Assembly: GCA_025980325.1 (NCBI GenBank)
Contig: JAICXQ010000002.1
Coordinates: forward strand, 37,742-101,741
Length of the DNA: 64,000 bases
Source of the DNA: Frankiales bacterium
GTDB lineage: Bacteria > Actinomycetota > Actinomycetes > JAFAQI01
Direction of reading: 5' to 3'
In this document: positions 53,933 to 64,000 of the stretch, in pieces
Layout of the letters: each line of letters opens with the position of its first letter
Numbering within the stretch: position 1 is the first letter of the stretch
Notes under the pieces: model-generated
Seen by the model: only the letters and a program-made list of their open reading frames with translations
What the model was told of the DNA's origin: nothing
Databases searched by the model: none
Made by a program: the position numbers and the translations under genes

Positions 53933-53933
<1 letters not shown>
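51666..53933 (-). CDS. Tandem AAA+ ATPase (CDC48/VCP-like layout)
   Basis: 755 aa from ATG 53933; the ORF track adds 107 residues that overlap the FtsH gene. A helical N-terminal ~240 residues without a recognisable CDC48 N-domain precede two AAA domains. D1: GPPGTGKN (~287), LYLDEID, and AASNDIDRLDPAL with GRFD. D2: GPPGTGKT (~540), IFIDEID, and GATNRLDTIDEA with GRRLE. D1 has Asn instead of Thr/Ser after the Walker A Lys. It is likely to form a hexameric unfoldase. The start overlaps the FtsH stop (TGATG). Confidence 0.88.
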
Positions 53934-55999
<2,066 letters not shown>

Positions 56000-56115
56000 C
56001 CGAGTCCTCCTGCTCCGGCTTCGCGCATTTGGCGCATCTCGCATGAAAGCAGCAAACAGACCGGCGTACGGCGGATGCGGCGGACAACGAGCGGACACGC
56101 TCCGGACAGGCGAGG

Positions 56116-57702
56116 TCAGCCGCTGCCGGCGCGGCCGCGGTGATAGCGCGCTTCCGCGACGTGGTGGCGTTCGGCGTACCAGTCGGCGGCGCGCTCGTGC
56201 AAGGCGGCGCGCTCCAGGGCAGAGAGCCGGGCATAGAAGTACTCGCGCACGCTCGCGTGGAAGAAGGCGACATCGCCGTCGCGGCTGCGGCTCGCGAGGT
56301 GGCGCCGGACGAGACGGCGGCTCGCGTCTTCCACCGCACCGAGCGTCTGCTGCGACACGAACGCGAGGCTCTCGTCGGTGAACCGGTCGCGAAACACGCT
56401 GGCCGCGTCGAGGATTGCCCGGTCGGCCGCGTCGAGCAGGTCGCTGATCGCGCCGAGCAGGAAATCCTGGACTTGGTCCTGGCGTCCGAGCGACGTCGTG
56501 ACAGCGGCGACGTCGGTCGGGGAGGCCGTCTTCAGCCACGATGCCGCCAAGGTCACGAGATGCGGCAGCCCCTCCGTCCACTGGTGAACCGCGTCGACGA
56601 TTTCGCGTCCCGCGTCGACGTCGAGTTGAGCGAGCAGCGCGTGCGTCTCAGCGGTCGTGAACGGCGGCACGGCGAACTGCGCGCCGACACCGCGACCGTC
56701 GAGCTGATGCCGCCCGACCGTGAGCACCCGCAGCGAACCCAACCGTTCCGCGGCCTCGTCGACGAACTCGGAAATCGCCGGATCCGTGGCGGCCTGGTGG
56801 AAGTCGTCCAGCACGAGAAGCCGCGGCCCGTCCGCGAGACCCCGCAACAGCAAGCGGGTCATGATGCCCACATCGACCGCGGCGAGCGCGTCGTGCAGGT
56901 AGTCGGACAGTTCGGAATGCCCACTCACCTTGAGATGCTCGCCCACCTCGAACGCGAGCGCGACCAGCGACGCGTTGACTCCCGGACGGAACCGCAGCCA
57001 CATCACCGGGACACGGCGAGCGTGCTCCAACGCAAGTTCCGCGACGAGCGACGTCTTGCCGATCCCGCGTGAGCCGTGTACGTGCACGAGCCGCGACCGC
57101 GACATCGATTCGAGAAGCGACCGCGACACGGCGGGCCGAGGCAGGAACTGCGCGATCGCCGGAATCCGGTCCTGGGCGACGGCGAGCGTCGGCAGCCGCG
57201 ACACGCTCAGCAACTGCTCGCGAAGCAGCCGGATCGCGCGGGCGCGCTCGCGGGTCAACTGCCGCGGCGACATGCCGAGGCGGTCCGCGGCCGACGTCCA
57301 CTTCAGCCCGTGAACGAAGCAGGTGGAGAGCACGAGATAGGGCAACTGCTGCGCCCGCGGAACGTCCTTGGCCGGACGCAGCCGTTCGATCGCCTCGGTG
57401 AAAAGCTCCCGCGCCGCCTCGCCGACCGCAACCGACGTGACCGGGTGCGGCGTCCGGCCGTGGGCGTCGAGCAGCGCGAGCAGGTCAGGGTCGGGAAGCC
57501 GGGCCGGCTGTCCAAGGCAGGTCAACCACCGACGAAGCTTCTCCTCGCTGACCGATGGTCCGGGCAACTCCACCGAATCGGCGACGTCCTTCCTCCCGTC
57601 CGCGGCCCTGCGTAGCGAGACGGCGCGCGTAGGCATCGCCGTGGCGGCGGAGGTCGTGGCCCGGCCCGAAGCCGCAGCCTCAACCGGCGCGACCACGCGC
57701 AT
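56116..57702 (-). CDS. STAND-type ATPase with N-terminal sigma-like HTH
   Basis: 528 aa in the track; an internal ATG at 57636 is a possible alternative. Residues ~50-190 have an HTH like sigma region 4 (WTSAADRLGMSPRQLTRERARAI). A NACHT/NB-ARC-like ATPase follows with GSRGIGKTSLV (~209) and RLLVLDDFHQ (~291), then a helical C-terminus ending FFHASVREYFYARLSALERAALH. Such proteins act as signal-dependent switches. It lies 116 bp upstream of the FtsH gene in the same direction and may regulate it. No transmembrane part. Confidence 0.75.
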   Translation of the reverse strand: MRVVAPVEAAASGRATTSAATAMPTRAVSLRRAADGRKDVADSVELPGPSVSEEKLRRWLTCLGQPARLPDPDLLALLDAHGRTPHPVTSVAVGEAARELFTEAIERLRPAKDVPRAQQLPYLVLSTCFVHGLKWTSAADRLGMSPRQLTRERARAIRLLREQLLSVSRLPTLAVAQDRIPAIAQFLPRPAVSRSLLESMSRSRLVHVHGSRGIGKTSLVAELALEHARRVPVMWLRFRPGVNASLVALAFEVGEHLKVSGHSELSDYLHDALAAVDVGIMTRLLLRGLADGPRLLVLDDFHQAATDPAISEFVDEAAERLGSLRVLTVGRHQLDGRGVGAQFAVPPFTTAETHALLAQLDVDAGREIVDAVHQWTEGLPHLVTLAASWLKTASPTDVAAVTTSLGRQDQVQDFLLGAISDLLDAADRAILDAASVFRDRFTDESLAFVSQQTLGAVEDASRRLVRRHLASRSRDGDVAFFHASVREYFYARLSALERAALHERAADWYAERHHVAEARYHRGRAGSG

Positions 57703-57895
57703 CCACCTTGCCGGTCATAGCACCACAACTCGGGCCGAACCCGGCGGCCAAGTCGCGGCCACGCAGCGGACATCGCGCCGGATCACGAACGCTCGTCCGG
57801 CGGACGTCGCGGGCATCGCGGCGCCCCACGCAGGGAGAGCTCACCGCTGCGTCCTCGTGCACCCGAGCGGCGACGACGGCGGACGCTCGGACGGC

Positions 57896-58384
57896 TCAGA
57901 CCGGGTCAGCTGAGCTCTCCAACGACAGCGCTTCCGAAGCCTGCTTGATCTTCGCGAGCGTCTCGGCCATGCCCCGACGCAACTGCCGGTCGCGCGGAAA
58001 CGGGATTTCGGCGATCCTGGCTGCGACCGGGCACCACAGGAACTCGTACGACTCGGTCAGCCGGGTGCCTGCGTCGGTGGCGTCGAGGACGTAACGCCAG
58101 CCGGTTTCTTCCCGGCCGTGACGGCTCATCACGGTGAAGGCGAACTCACGTCCCCGCTCGGCCGCCGTGATCGTGCAGGTCGTCGTCCAGCGCAGGATCC
58201 CGAGCCGATTCCAACCGCGGAATCGAGCGCCGCGAACGGCGGTCGTGGCGCCGTCGAGCCATTCGCAGCGGTAACACTCGGGGCTTCGGTCGCCCATGCG
58301 AGTGATGTCCGCGAGGACGTCGTACACCTCGTCGGGCGCAGCGGCGATCTCGATGCTCGCTTCGCCCGTCGTCGCGGTGGTCAT
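57896..58384 (-). CDS. SRPBCC/polyketide cyclase-like protein
   Basis: 162 aa from ATG 58384; the track start adds 115 residues running through the divergent promoter. ASIEIAAAPDEVYDVLADITRMGDRSPEC is the START-like N-terminus, the middle has strands with RFRGWNRLG, and the C-terminal helix is RRGMAETLAKIKQASE. The family binds hydrophobic ligands or polyketide intermediates in a deep pocket; there is no catalytic motif to name. Single gene divergent from the propeller gene. Confidence 0.8.
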   Translation of the reverse strand: MTTATTGEASIEIAAAPDEVYDVLADITRMGDRSPECYRCEWLDGATTAVRGARFRGWNRLGILRWTTTCTITAAERGREFAFTVMSRHGREETGWRYVLDATDAGTRLTESYEFLWCPVAARIAEIPFPRDRQLRRGMAETLAKIKQASEALSLESSADPV

Positions 58385-58488
58385 GCCGTCATAGTCTCCG
58401 GAACCCCGTTCGCCGTCACCGGAGGTTCGTCGACGGCCGACCCGGACGCCCGTCGTTACGTCAGCCCTGGAGCGCCGTACCCCACAGT

Positions 58489-60174
58489 ATGCGTGACCCG
58501 GGCGAGGAGCCCGTACGGCGGCGGCGCGGGGCGGTTCTCCGCAGGCGCTGGTGGCGGCGAGTATCCGCGGCCGGCGTGGCGTTGGCAGTGGCCGGAGTCT
58601 GCGCGCCGGCCACCGGATCGGTCGGGGTCCCGGCCGCTTGCGTGCCCGGCGCGCCGGTCGAGCCGTGCCCCGCGTGGGTGTCGACGTGGAACGGGCCGTC
58701 GTCGCAGGCGTCCGCATTCCAATTCCCACTGGGACGCAACCCGACGATCGTCAGCGGCGACGGCCGGAACGGGTTCGCGGGAGTGACCGTGGTCGGTCCG
58801 TCGCCCAGCGGCCCGCCACGGGTGAGCTGGCGAATCGTGGCGTTCGACCCGGCGACCGGTGCGCAGGGGTGGACGAGTGCGTCGTTTCCTCGCGATGCCG
58901 CTTCATCGGGACCGTTGACGGCGATCGCGCTCGTCCCGTCGGCGCGTGAAGTCTGCGCTGTCGGTGTCGTCTACGGCCAGCTGCCCGTCGCATTCCTGGG
59001 GTCGAACCAGTCCGTGATCGCGTGCTTCGACATCGGCACCGGACGGCTCCGCTGGTCGACGACGATCTCGGGTAACACGTCCATGCTCGACATGACGGCC
59101 GGCGGTGCCAGGCTGTTCCTGACCGGTTATCGCGCGCTGCCGCATTACCGGGCGCCGGACCTTCGGGTCGTCGCGCGGACGGTCGCGTTCACGGCGACCG
59201 GCCGGCAGCTCTGGGATCGTGAGATCCCGATGCGCGGCGCCGGCAGCTGGTCGGATCGCATCGCCACGTCTGCGGACGGCTCTCGAATTTTCGTCGCCGG
59301 TGTCGACCGGTGGTCGGTGGACGAGCGCGGAAACCCGCTCGCGCCGACCGACTTCACCGTCACGGCCATCGACGGCCACACCGGCGCGGTCCGGTGGCGG
59401 CGTACCGAGGGTTGTCCCGCGCTCAGCCAAGGTTTCGCCCCGTGCGACTGGCCGCGGGGCGTCGGGTCGGACGTTGCCGGCAACCGCGTGTTCGTGTCGA
59501 CCGACTCCGGCGTGTGTTCGGAGTTGATCGAAGGCGTCGGCTCTCCTGCGGACGCGGCGCCGCCTCCGATCGGCGATGGCTGCGCGCTCGTCACCAACGG
59601 CTACGCCGGCGCGACCGGCGCCGCGCTGTGGTCTGCCACGCAACCGGGTGGGCTGAGTTGGCTCGGACGACCACTCGCGGTGAGCAGCGACGGCAACTCT
59701 GTCTTCTACGCGTCGACCGACGTGCGCGATCAGGTCGGAACGAAGACGAACGTCGTATGGCTGGACGTTCAGGACCGGGACGCGGCCACCGGCACGCAGC
59801 ACTGGCAGACACGCGTCCCGCTCCCGCAACCGTCGAACCCGGTCGCGTTGTCGTTCTCTCCGCTGTACGGCGCCTTCGTCGCCACGAGCCCTGACGGCGC
59901 CTCGGTGTTCGTCGCGACGACGAGCATTACGCCCGTCCTCTATACGCCGACCGATCCGATCGGCTATGGGCCGATGGGCGGTGTGATCACGAAGTTCGAT
60001 GCGACCTCCGGTACACTCGCGTGGGCATCGGGTCTCGGCGAGTTGGCCACCAGCAGCCGGTATGTCACGTCCCTCGCGGTTTCACCGGTCGACGGTCGGG
60101 TGGTCGTCGGCGAAGCCACTGCAGCGCAATGGAGTGGGCCGTACTCCTTCGACCTCACGAGTTACCCGCCCTGA
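58489..60174 (+). CDS. Exported PQQ-like beta-propeller protein
   Basis: 561 aa, ATG start. A strongly basic N-terminus (RRRRGAVLRRRWWRR) and hydrophobic core suggest export, with cysteines soon after. Repeats of 'FDPATGAQGWTS', 'FDIGTGRLRWSTT', 'IDGHTGAVRWRR', 'YAGATGAALWSA' and 'FDATSGTLAWAS' are PQQ-enzyme-like blades. No dehydrogenase active-site disulfide or PQQ ligands are seen, so it is probably a scaffold or binding protein. A hairpin follows the stop codon. Confidence 0.75.
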   Translation: MRDPGEEPVRRRRGAVLRRRWWRRVSAAGVALAVAGVCAPATGSVGVPAACVPGAPVEPCPAWVSTWNGPSSQASAFQFPLGRNPTIVSGDGRNGFAGVTVVGPSPSGPPRVSWRIVAFDPATGAQGWTSASFPRDAASSGPLTAIALVPSAREVCAVGVVYGQLPVAFLGSNQSVIACFDIGTGRLRWSTTISGNTSMLDMTAGGARLFLTGYRALPHYRAPDLRVVARTVAFTATGRQLWDREIPMRGAGSWSDRIATSADGSRIFVAGVDRWSVDERGNPLAPTDFTVTAIDGHTGAVRWRRTEGCPALSQGFAPCDWPRGVGSDVAGNRVFVSTDSGVCSELIEGVGSPADAAPPPIGDGCALVTNGYAGATGAALWSATQPGGLSWLGRPLAVSSDGNSVFYASTDVRDQVGTKTNVVWLDVQDRDAATGTQHWQTRVPLPQPSNPVALSFSPLYGAFVATSPDGASVFVATTSITPVLYTPTDPIGYGPMGGVITKFDATSGTLAWASGLGELATSSRYVTSLAVSPVDGRVVVGEATAAQWSGPYSFDLTSYPP

Positions 60175-60185
60175 CCATCCGTCGG

Positions 60186-60210
60186 GGCAACCGGTCGGGT
60201 GCCCGTTGCC
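60186..60210 (+). terminator. Hairpin after the PQQ-like propeller gene
   Basis: GGCAAC (60186-60191) pairs with GTTGCC (60205-60210), with a GC-rich inner stem possible, 11 bp after the stop. A short TT follows. Moderate support as a terminator. Confidence 0.45.
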
Positions 60211-60318
60211 TTGGCGCGCCCTGCGCGGCATCGTCTCGCGCCATCCGGGCCGCTTCACGGGTGTGGCGACCGACGGACGGCGGATCGGAGGGGTCGATGC
60301 TGAGGTACGTTCTCGCAC

Positions 60319-61224
60319 GTGCGGGTCGTCTCGTTGCTGCCGACGGCAACCGAAATCGTCACCCGTCTCGGGTTGTCGGAGTGTCTCGTCGGGGTGACCG
60401 ACGAATGCGACCAACCTGAGGGTGACGGCGTCACGGTCGTGTCGCGTTGCGTGCTGCCCGCGGACCTCACGCCGGCGGAGATCGACCGGGCGGTGGCGGC
60501 TGCGCAAGACGACGGTGCCTCGCTGTACGCGATCGATCCCGGGTTGCTGAGTTCGCTGCGGCCGGACGTGATCCTGACCCAGGACCTGTGCCCCGTCTGC
60601 GCGCTGCCGGCAAGCCAGGCCGAGCAGGCGGTGCACAAGTCCGGCTGCGCGGCGCAGGTGATCAGCCTCGACCCGCACTCGGTCGGCGACGTGCTCGCGT
60701 CGATCCGGATGGTGGGCCACGCGCTCGGTGCCGCCGCGACCGCCGACGACTTGGTCACCACGATCGAGCGCCGTATCGACCAGGTCCAACGCGCCGTCGA
60801 CGGCGCGCCACGACCGGCCGTGTTGGGACTCGAGTGGGGTGACCCGCCGTGGGGCGCGGGTCACTGGGTGCCGGAGATGATCCGCCTCGCCGGCGGGCGC
60901 CCGGTCCTGGCGAACGAGGGCGTGGACTCGCAGCGAATCGGCTGGGACGACATCGCGGCCGCCGCACCGGAGGTCGTCGCGTTCATGCCGTGCAGCTACG
61001 GACTCGACGGCGCGGCCGAGCAGGCCCGCGACCTGTTCACCCACCCGGAGTTCCTGACCACCCCGGCCGTGCACTCGGGGCGCGTGTACGCGACCGACGC
61101 GGAAGGCTACTTCTCCCGCTCCGGGCCGCGGATCGTGGACGGGATCGAGCTGCTTGCCGGTCTCGTGCACCCCGACCGGTGGCCGGCGCCGCCGGCGGAT
61201 GCGGCCGTGCACGTCAGCCTGTGA
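60319..61224 (+). CDS. BtuF-like cobalamin/corrinoid-binding family protein, no signal peptide
   Basis: 301 aa, GTG start. MRVVSLLPTATEIVTRLGL, PDVILTQDLCPVCALP and SGRVYATDAEGYFSRSGPRIVDGIELLA follow the periplasmic-binding fold of BtuF/TroA-type proteins. The lack of a signal peptide or lipobox is common for the cobalamin-binding homologues encoded in B12 operons, which may act in the cytosol. Its stop overlaps the cobB start by 4 bp (GTGA), so they are co-translated. Function in corrinoid uptake or storage is inferred. Confidence 0.78.
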   Translation: MRVVSLLPTATEIVTRLGLSECLVGVTDECDQPEGDGVTVVSRCVLPADLTPAEIDRAVAAAQDDGASLYAIDPGLLSSLRPDVILTQDLCPVCALPASQAEQAVHKSGCAAQVISLDPHSVGDVLASIRMVGHALGAAATADDLVTTIERRIDQVQRAVDGAPRPAVLGLEWGDPPWGAGHWVPEMIRLAGGRPVLANEGVDSQRIGWDDIAAAAPEVVAFMPCSYGLDGAAEQARDLFTHPEFLTTPAVHSGRVYATDAEGYFSRSGPRIVDGIELLAGLVHPDRWPAPPADAAVHVSL

Positions 61225-62591
61225 GCGCACACCTGCCCGGCTTCGTCATCGCCGGCACGCACAGCGGAGTCGGGAAGACGTCGATCTCGGTCGGGGTGAT
61301 GGCGGCGCTGCGCCGGCGTGGGTACGTCGTACAGCCGTTCAAGGTCGGCCCGGACTTCATCGACCCGGCCCATCACGCGATGGCATCCGGACGGGTGTCC
61401 CGCAACGTCGACGGATGGATGCTCACTCGCGACGCGAACCTCGACGTCGTCGCCCGCGCGGCCGGCGGCGCGGATGTCTGCGTCGTCGAAGGGATGATGG
61501 GCCTGTTCGACGGCGTCGACGGCGCATCGGAGGACGGCAGCACCGCGCAGATGACGAAGTGGCTCGGCCTGCCCGTCGTCATCGTCGTCGACGCGTATGC
61601 GCTGTCGCGCAGCGCCGGGGCGGTCGTCAAGGGGTACGCCGAATTCGATCCGGACGTCGATGTCGCCGGCGTGATCTACAACCGGGTCGGCAGCCCGACG
61701 CACCTCGACTGGCTCGTCGACGCGACCCGATCGGCGTCGACCGCGCCGGTGCTCGGCGGAGTTCCGCATGACAGCGAGATCGCCTTCCCGGAGCGGCAGC
61801 TCGGATTGGCGATGCCCGACCACGTTCGGACCCGGTCGTGGATCGAGGCGATGGCAGACGTGGTCGAGAAGCACGTCGACCTCGACGCGCTGCTCGCGAC
61901 GCGTTGGTGTGCACCAACCGGTCGGGTCGCGCGTTCCGCTGCCGATCCGGCGGCTGCTCGAGTGCGGATCGGTGTCGCGCGCGACGAGGCCTTTTGCTTC
62001 TACTACCAAGACAACCTCGACCTGCTGCACGACTGCGGCGCGACGCTGGTCGAATACTCGCCGCTGCGCGACCGGCTGCCGCCTGGTCTCGACGGGCTCT
62101 ACCTCGGTGGCGGCTACCCGGAACTGTTCGCCGCCCAACTCGCCGGCAACCGCGACGCAGTCGAGGACGTGCGCGCGTTCGCCGATGCCGGCAAGCCCGT
62201 CTACGCCGAGTGCGGTGGGCTCATGTATCTGTCCCGCGGCATAGAAGACAGCAGCGGCGAGAAGAACGAACTGTGCGGCGTGCTTCCCTTCTGGACGCAA
62301 CTCACCTCGATGCCGACCCTCGGATACGCCGACGTCATCGCGCGAGGCGACACGTGGTTACCGCGTGACGGTCGCGCGCGTGGTCAGACCTTCCACTACT
62401 CGCGTATCCACCCCGACGACGACTCGACGCTGCCGACGGCGTACCGCGTGCAGGTCAACGGCTCGACGGCCGACGAAGGGTTCGTCCGGCATCGCGTCAT
62501 CGCGAGCTACCTCCACGTGCACTGGGGAAGCAACCCGGCGTTTGCGAAAGCATTCGTCGACGCATGCCATGACCAGCCGCTCAAGCCGTGA
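61221..62591 (+). CDS. cobB: Cobyrinate a,c-diamide synthase (CobB/CbiA)
   Basis: 456 aa from GTG 61221. GTHSGVGKTSISVG is the P-loop of the MinD-like ATPase domain, and KVGPDFIDPAHH, EGMMGLFDGVDG and NRVGSP are signatures of CobB/CbiA. The C-terminal GATase domain has LGGGYPELFA and YAECGGLMYL, with the nucleophilic Cys and preceding glycines. It amidates the a and c carboxylates of (hydrogeno)cobyrinic acid using glutamine and ATP in B12 synthesis. The final HYSRI and SYLHVHWGSNP are also conserved. Confidence 0.95.
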   Translation: MSAHLPGFVIAGTHSGVGKTSISVGVMAALRRRGYVVQPFKVGPDFIDPAHHAMASGRVSRNVDGWMLTRDANLDVVARAAGGADVCVVEGMMGLFDGVDGASEDGSTAQMTKWLGLPVVIVVDAYALSRSAGAVVKGYAEFDPDVDVAGVIYNRVGSPTHLDWLVDATRSASTAPVLGGVPHDSEIAFPERQLGLAMPDHVRTRSWIEAMADVVEKHVDLDALLATRWCAPTGRVARSAADPAAARVRIGVARDEAFCFYYQDNLDLLHDCGATLVEYSPLRDRLPPGLDGLYLGGGYPELFAAQLAGNRDAVEDVRAFADAGKPVYAECGGLMYLSRGIEDSSGEKNELCGVLPFWTQLTSMPTLGYADVIARGDTWLPRDGRARGQTFHYSRIHPDDDSTLPTAYRVQVNGSTADEGFVRHRVIASYLHVHWGSNPAFAKAFVDACHDQPLKP

Positions 62592-62642
62592 GCCACCGCC
62601 ATCACCTCAAGGCCGTGAACGACGACTCGGGGCAACCGTTCG

Positions 62643-63173
62643 TCAGGGCAGATCGAGCAGCGGCAGGAAAGCCCGCCACGGGCCGACCGCTTCGCCGTAC
62701 TCCTTCGCCATCGTCTTCACGATCTGGTTGACATGGTTCAGGTCGTGGACCATCCAGGTCGCGAGCAGTTGAGCCAGGCTCACCTCGCCGAAGTCGGGGT
62801 GCATGCCCCGCCGGTCGAGATCCCCCGGGCCGAGCAACAGCGCGAGCTCGTCGAGGTTGGTCCGCCGGGTCGAGGCGAACCGGTCCAGCAGCTCGCGCAC
62901 GGACCAGCCGGCGAACCTCGTGAAGCCGGCCTCGCGGTCGACCGGCTCGAAGACCGTGTCCGTTCCATGCTCGAGGATCACCTTGGTCCGGTCGATCCAG
63001 TCGCACTCCTCGACGTGCAGCAAGTGACCACAGACCTGGTACGGCGACCAGGCATCGGGCGCCTCGCGGCCGTGCAGCCAGACACTCGGAAGATCCGCCA
63101 GCATCGCGTCCAGCACCTGCGGCGTGCGGCCGAGCACTTCCCGAGCACTCTCGAGGTCGAACTCCATACTCAC
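62643..63173 (-). CDS. DinB-superfamily protein
   Basis: 176 aa from GTG 63173 (ATG 63167 possible). Four-helix DinB fold with candidate metal histidines in VCGHLLHVEECDW and WMVHDLNHVNQI. Members are thiol-dependent transferases or hydrolases, in actinobacteria often mycothiol-dependent. It lies 3 bp after the anti-sigma gene on the same strand and is likely part of the sigma operon. Confidence 0.82.
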   Translation of the reverse strand: MSMEFDLESAREVLGRTPQVLDAMLADLPSVWLHGREAPDAWSPYQVCGHLLHVEECDWIDRTKVILEHGTDTVFEPVDREAGFTRFAGWSVRELLDRFASTRRTNLDELALLLGPGDLDRRGMHPDFGEVSLAQLLATWMVHDLNHVNQIVKTMAKEYGEAVGPWRAFLPLLDLP

Positions 63174-63176
63174 TGC

Positions 63177-63425
63177 CTAGCCTCGCCGCCAGGTCCGGAA
63201 CTGAGCCACGATCCGCTCCCGCAGCGCGGGCGGGAGCGAGTCCTCACGCGCAACCTTGCCGGTGTGCCTGATCGTCTCGCGCATCTGGTCGAGGTACGTG
63301 CTGCAGCCGGCGCAGTAGGAGAGGTGGCGCTCGTAGCGCTGTTGCTCGTCGGGCGGCAGCGCGTCGTCGAGGTAGTCGGTGACGACCTCGGTCATCTCCT
63401 GGCAGCTGAATTCGTTGTTGTTCAC
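63177..63425 (-). CDS. Anti-sigma factor with zinc finger
   Basis: 82 aa, GTG start overlapping the sigma stop (GTGA). ERHLSYCAGCSTYLDQ contains the His-x3-Cys-x2-Cys zinc motif of ZAS anti-sigma factors, preceded by the LDDALPPDEQ helix. There is no membrane segment, so it is a soluble redox- or metal-sensitive anti-sigma factor that binds the sigma protein encoded just upstream. Confidence 0.9.
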   Translation of the reverse strand: MNNNEFSCQEMTEVVTDYLDDALPPDEQQRYERHLSYCAGCSTYLDQMRETIRHTGKVAREDSLPPALRERIVAQFRTWRRG

Positions 63426-64000
63426 GGGGACTCGCCGGTCAGGTAATCCTCGAGCGCGGCACGGACCTTCGAGCGCGCACGGTGCAGAAGCACTCTCTGA
63501 TTGGTCTCGCTGATCTCAAGAACGCTACACACTTCGGCGGAGTCCCAGCCTTCGACGTCGCGCAGCGTGATCACGACCCGCTGGCCGTCCGGGAGGCTCG
63601 CGATCGTCTCGGCGATCAGGTTGCGTGTCTCGGCGGAAACGAGAGCGCTGTCCGGCTCGGCCGGCCAGGATCCCGGGAACGAAACCCAGCGGCCCGGATA
63701 CGGCGCGTTCGGGCCCTGGAAGCGGTCGGTGGGCAGGACCGGATCGTGGTTCGAACCGGCCTCGTGTGCGAGTTCGAGTGACGAGAAGGGGACGGTGCGC
63801 GCCTCGCGAACCGCGTGGGTTCGGGCGATGTTGGCCACGATCCGGAGCAGCCACGTCCTGAGGGCGGACCGGCCTTCGAACCGGTCGAGGCCGCGGAGCG
63901 CGCCGAGCCAGGCCTCCTGCACGACTTCGTCGGCGACCGCGTTCGAGCGCACGAACGTCAGCGCGACTCGGTGCATCGCGGCGCCGTAGGCGTCGACGAG
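63422..64000 (-). CDS. ECF sigma factor, 5' end cut by the window
   Basis: Visible part is ~192 residues; the frame continues to base 64000 without a confirmed start. Region 2: ADEVVQEAWLGALRGLDRFEGRSALRTWLLRIVANIARTH. An insert of ~60 residues with NAPYPGRWVSFPGSWP follows. Region 4: LPDGQRVVITLRDVEGWDSAEVCSVLEISETNQRVLLHRARSKVR. It is an ECF sigma-70 subunit controlled by the adjacent zinc-finger anti-sigma factor, with which it overlaps by 4 bp. Confidence 0.92.
   Translation of the reverse strand, partial: LVDAYGAAMHRVALTFVRSNAVADEVVQEAWLGALRGLDRFEGRSALRTWLLRIVANIARTHAVREARTVPFSSLELAHEAGSNHDPVLPTDRFQGPNAPYPGRWVSFPGSWPAEPDSALVSAETRNLIAETIASLPDGQRVVITLRDVEGWDSAEVCSVLEISETNQRVLLHRARSKVRAALEDYLTGESP

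Noticed and set aside
60175-60318. Cobalamin riboswitch upstream of the BtuF-like/cobB genes
   Set aside because: No B12-box-like GCCACTG core or suitable long structured leader in the 144-bp gap; only a terminator-like hairpin of the preceding gene.

Overview
The window is a high-GC chromosomal segment from an actinobacterium. The evidence is the strong G/C bias at third codon positions, frequent GTG and TTG starts, ATGA/GTGA translational coupling, an ECF42 sigma factor with its YCII partner, and a DevR (DosR) dormancy regulator with a heme-type DevS kinase. The exact order is not determinable from sequence alone; a Frankiales/Jatrophihabitans/Geodermatophilales-type relative is my inference. 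I see no rRNA, tRNA, CRISPR array, insertion sequence or phage gene.

Layout. 0-7.6 kb: end of a glycosyltransferase, a secreted glycoside hydrolase, a sugar/polyol nucleotidyltransferase overlapping an sn-glycerol-1-phosphate dehydrogenase, an LPXTG protein followed by an L,D-transpeptidase lipoprotein, cytidine deaminase and small membrane proteins (cell-envelope theme). 7.6-20 kb: a large membrane protein, a CocE/X-Pro-type hydrolase, a divergent pair of unknown genes, an alkyl-sulfatase-like metallo-beta-lactamase protein, an FnIII/M15-like secreted protein, three small exported proteins and a LuxR-type regulator. 20-27.7 kb: an exported subtilase ending in nine SSAWN repeats, followed 13 bp later by a GGDEF-EAL protein, then a small HTH protein and a GGDEF-PAS-HD-GYP protein (cyclic-di-GMP turnover).

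27.7-42.7 kb is an electron-transfer and dormancy island. It holds a DoxX-Rieske fusion with a b-type membrane cytochrome, a PhoB-type two-component system, and a b6-like cytochrome operon. It continues with two Acg-type nitroreductases, CBS and DUF5709-like proteins, DevR, DevS, a PPOX protein and a universal stress protein-alcohol dehydrogenase-GNAT operon, and ends with a two-TM protein. At least seven copies of a DevR-box-like palindrome (best GGGACTTTCGTCCC and GGGACTTTGGTCCC) sit in front of these units, so the region reads as one oxygen/redox-responsive regulon that includes a cytochrome b6-like complex.

42.7-47.4 kb: small proteins, the ECF42/YCII pair, an NTF2-like protein, a lipoprotein and a DUF1905 protein. 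47.4-57.7 kb: a tightly coupled operon of an FtsH-like membrane protease, a tandem AAA+ ATPase and two exported beta-propeller proteins, with a STAND/HTH ATPase gene just upstream. This is the most novel-looking system in the window. 57.9-64 kb: an SRPBCC protein, a secreted PQQ-like propeller, a BtuF-like protein with cobyrinate amidase CobB, DinB, and an anti-sigma/ECF sigma pair cut by the window end.
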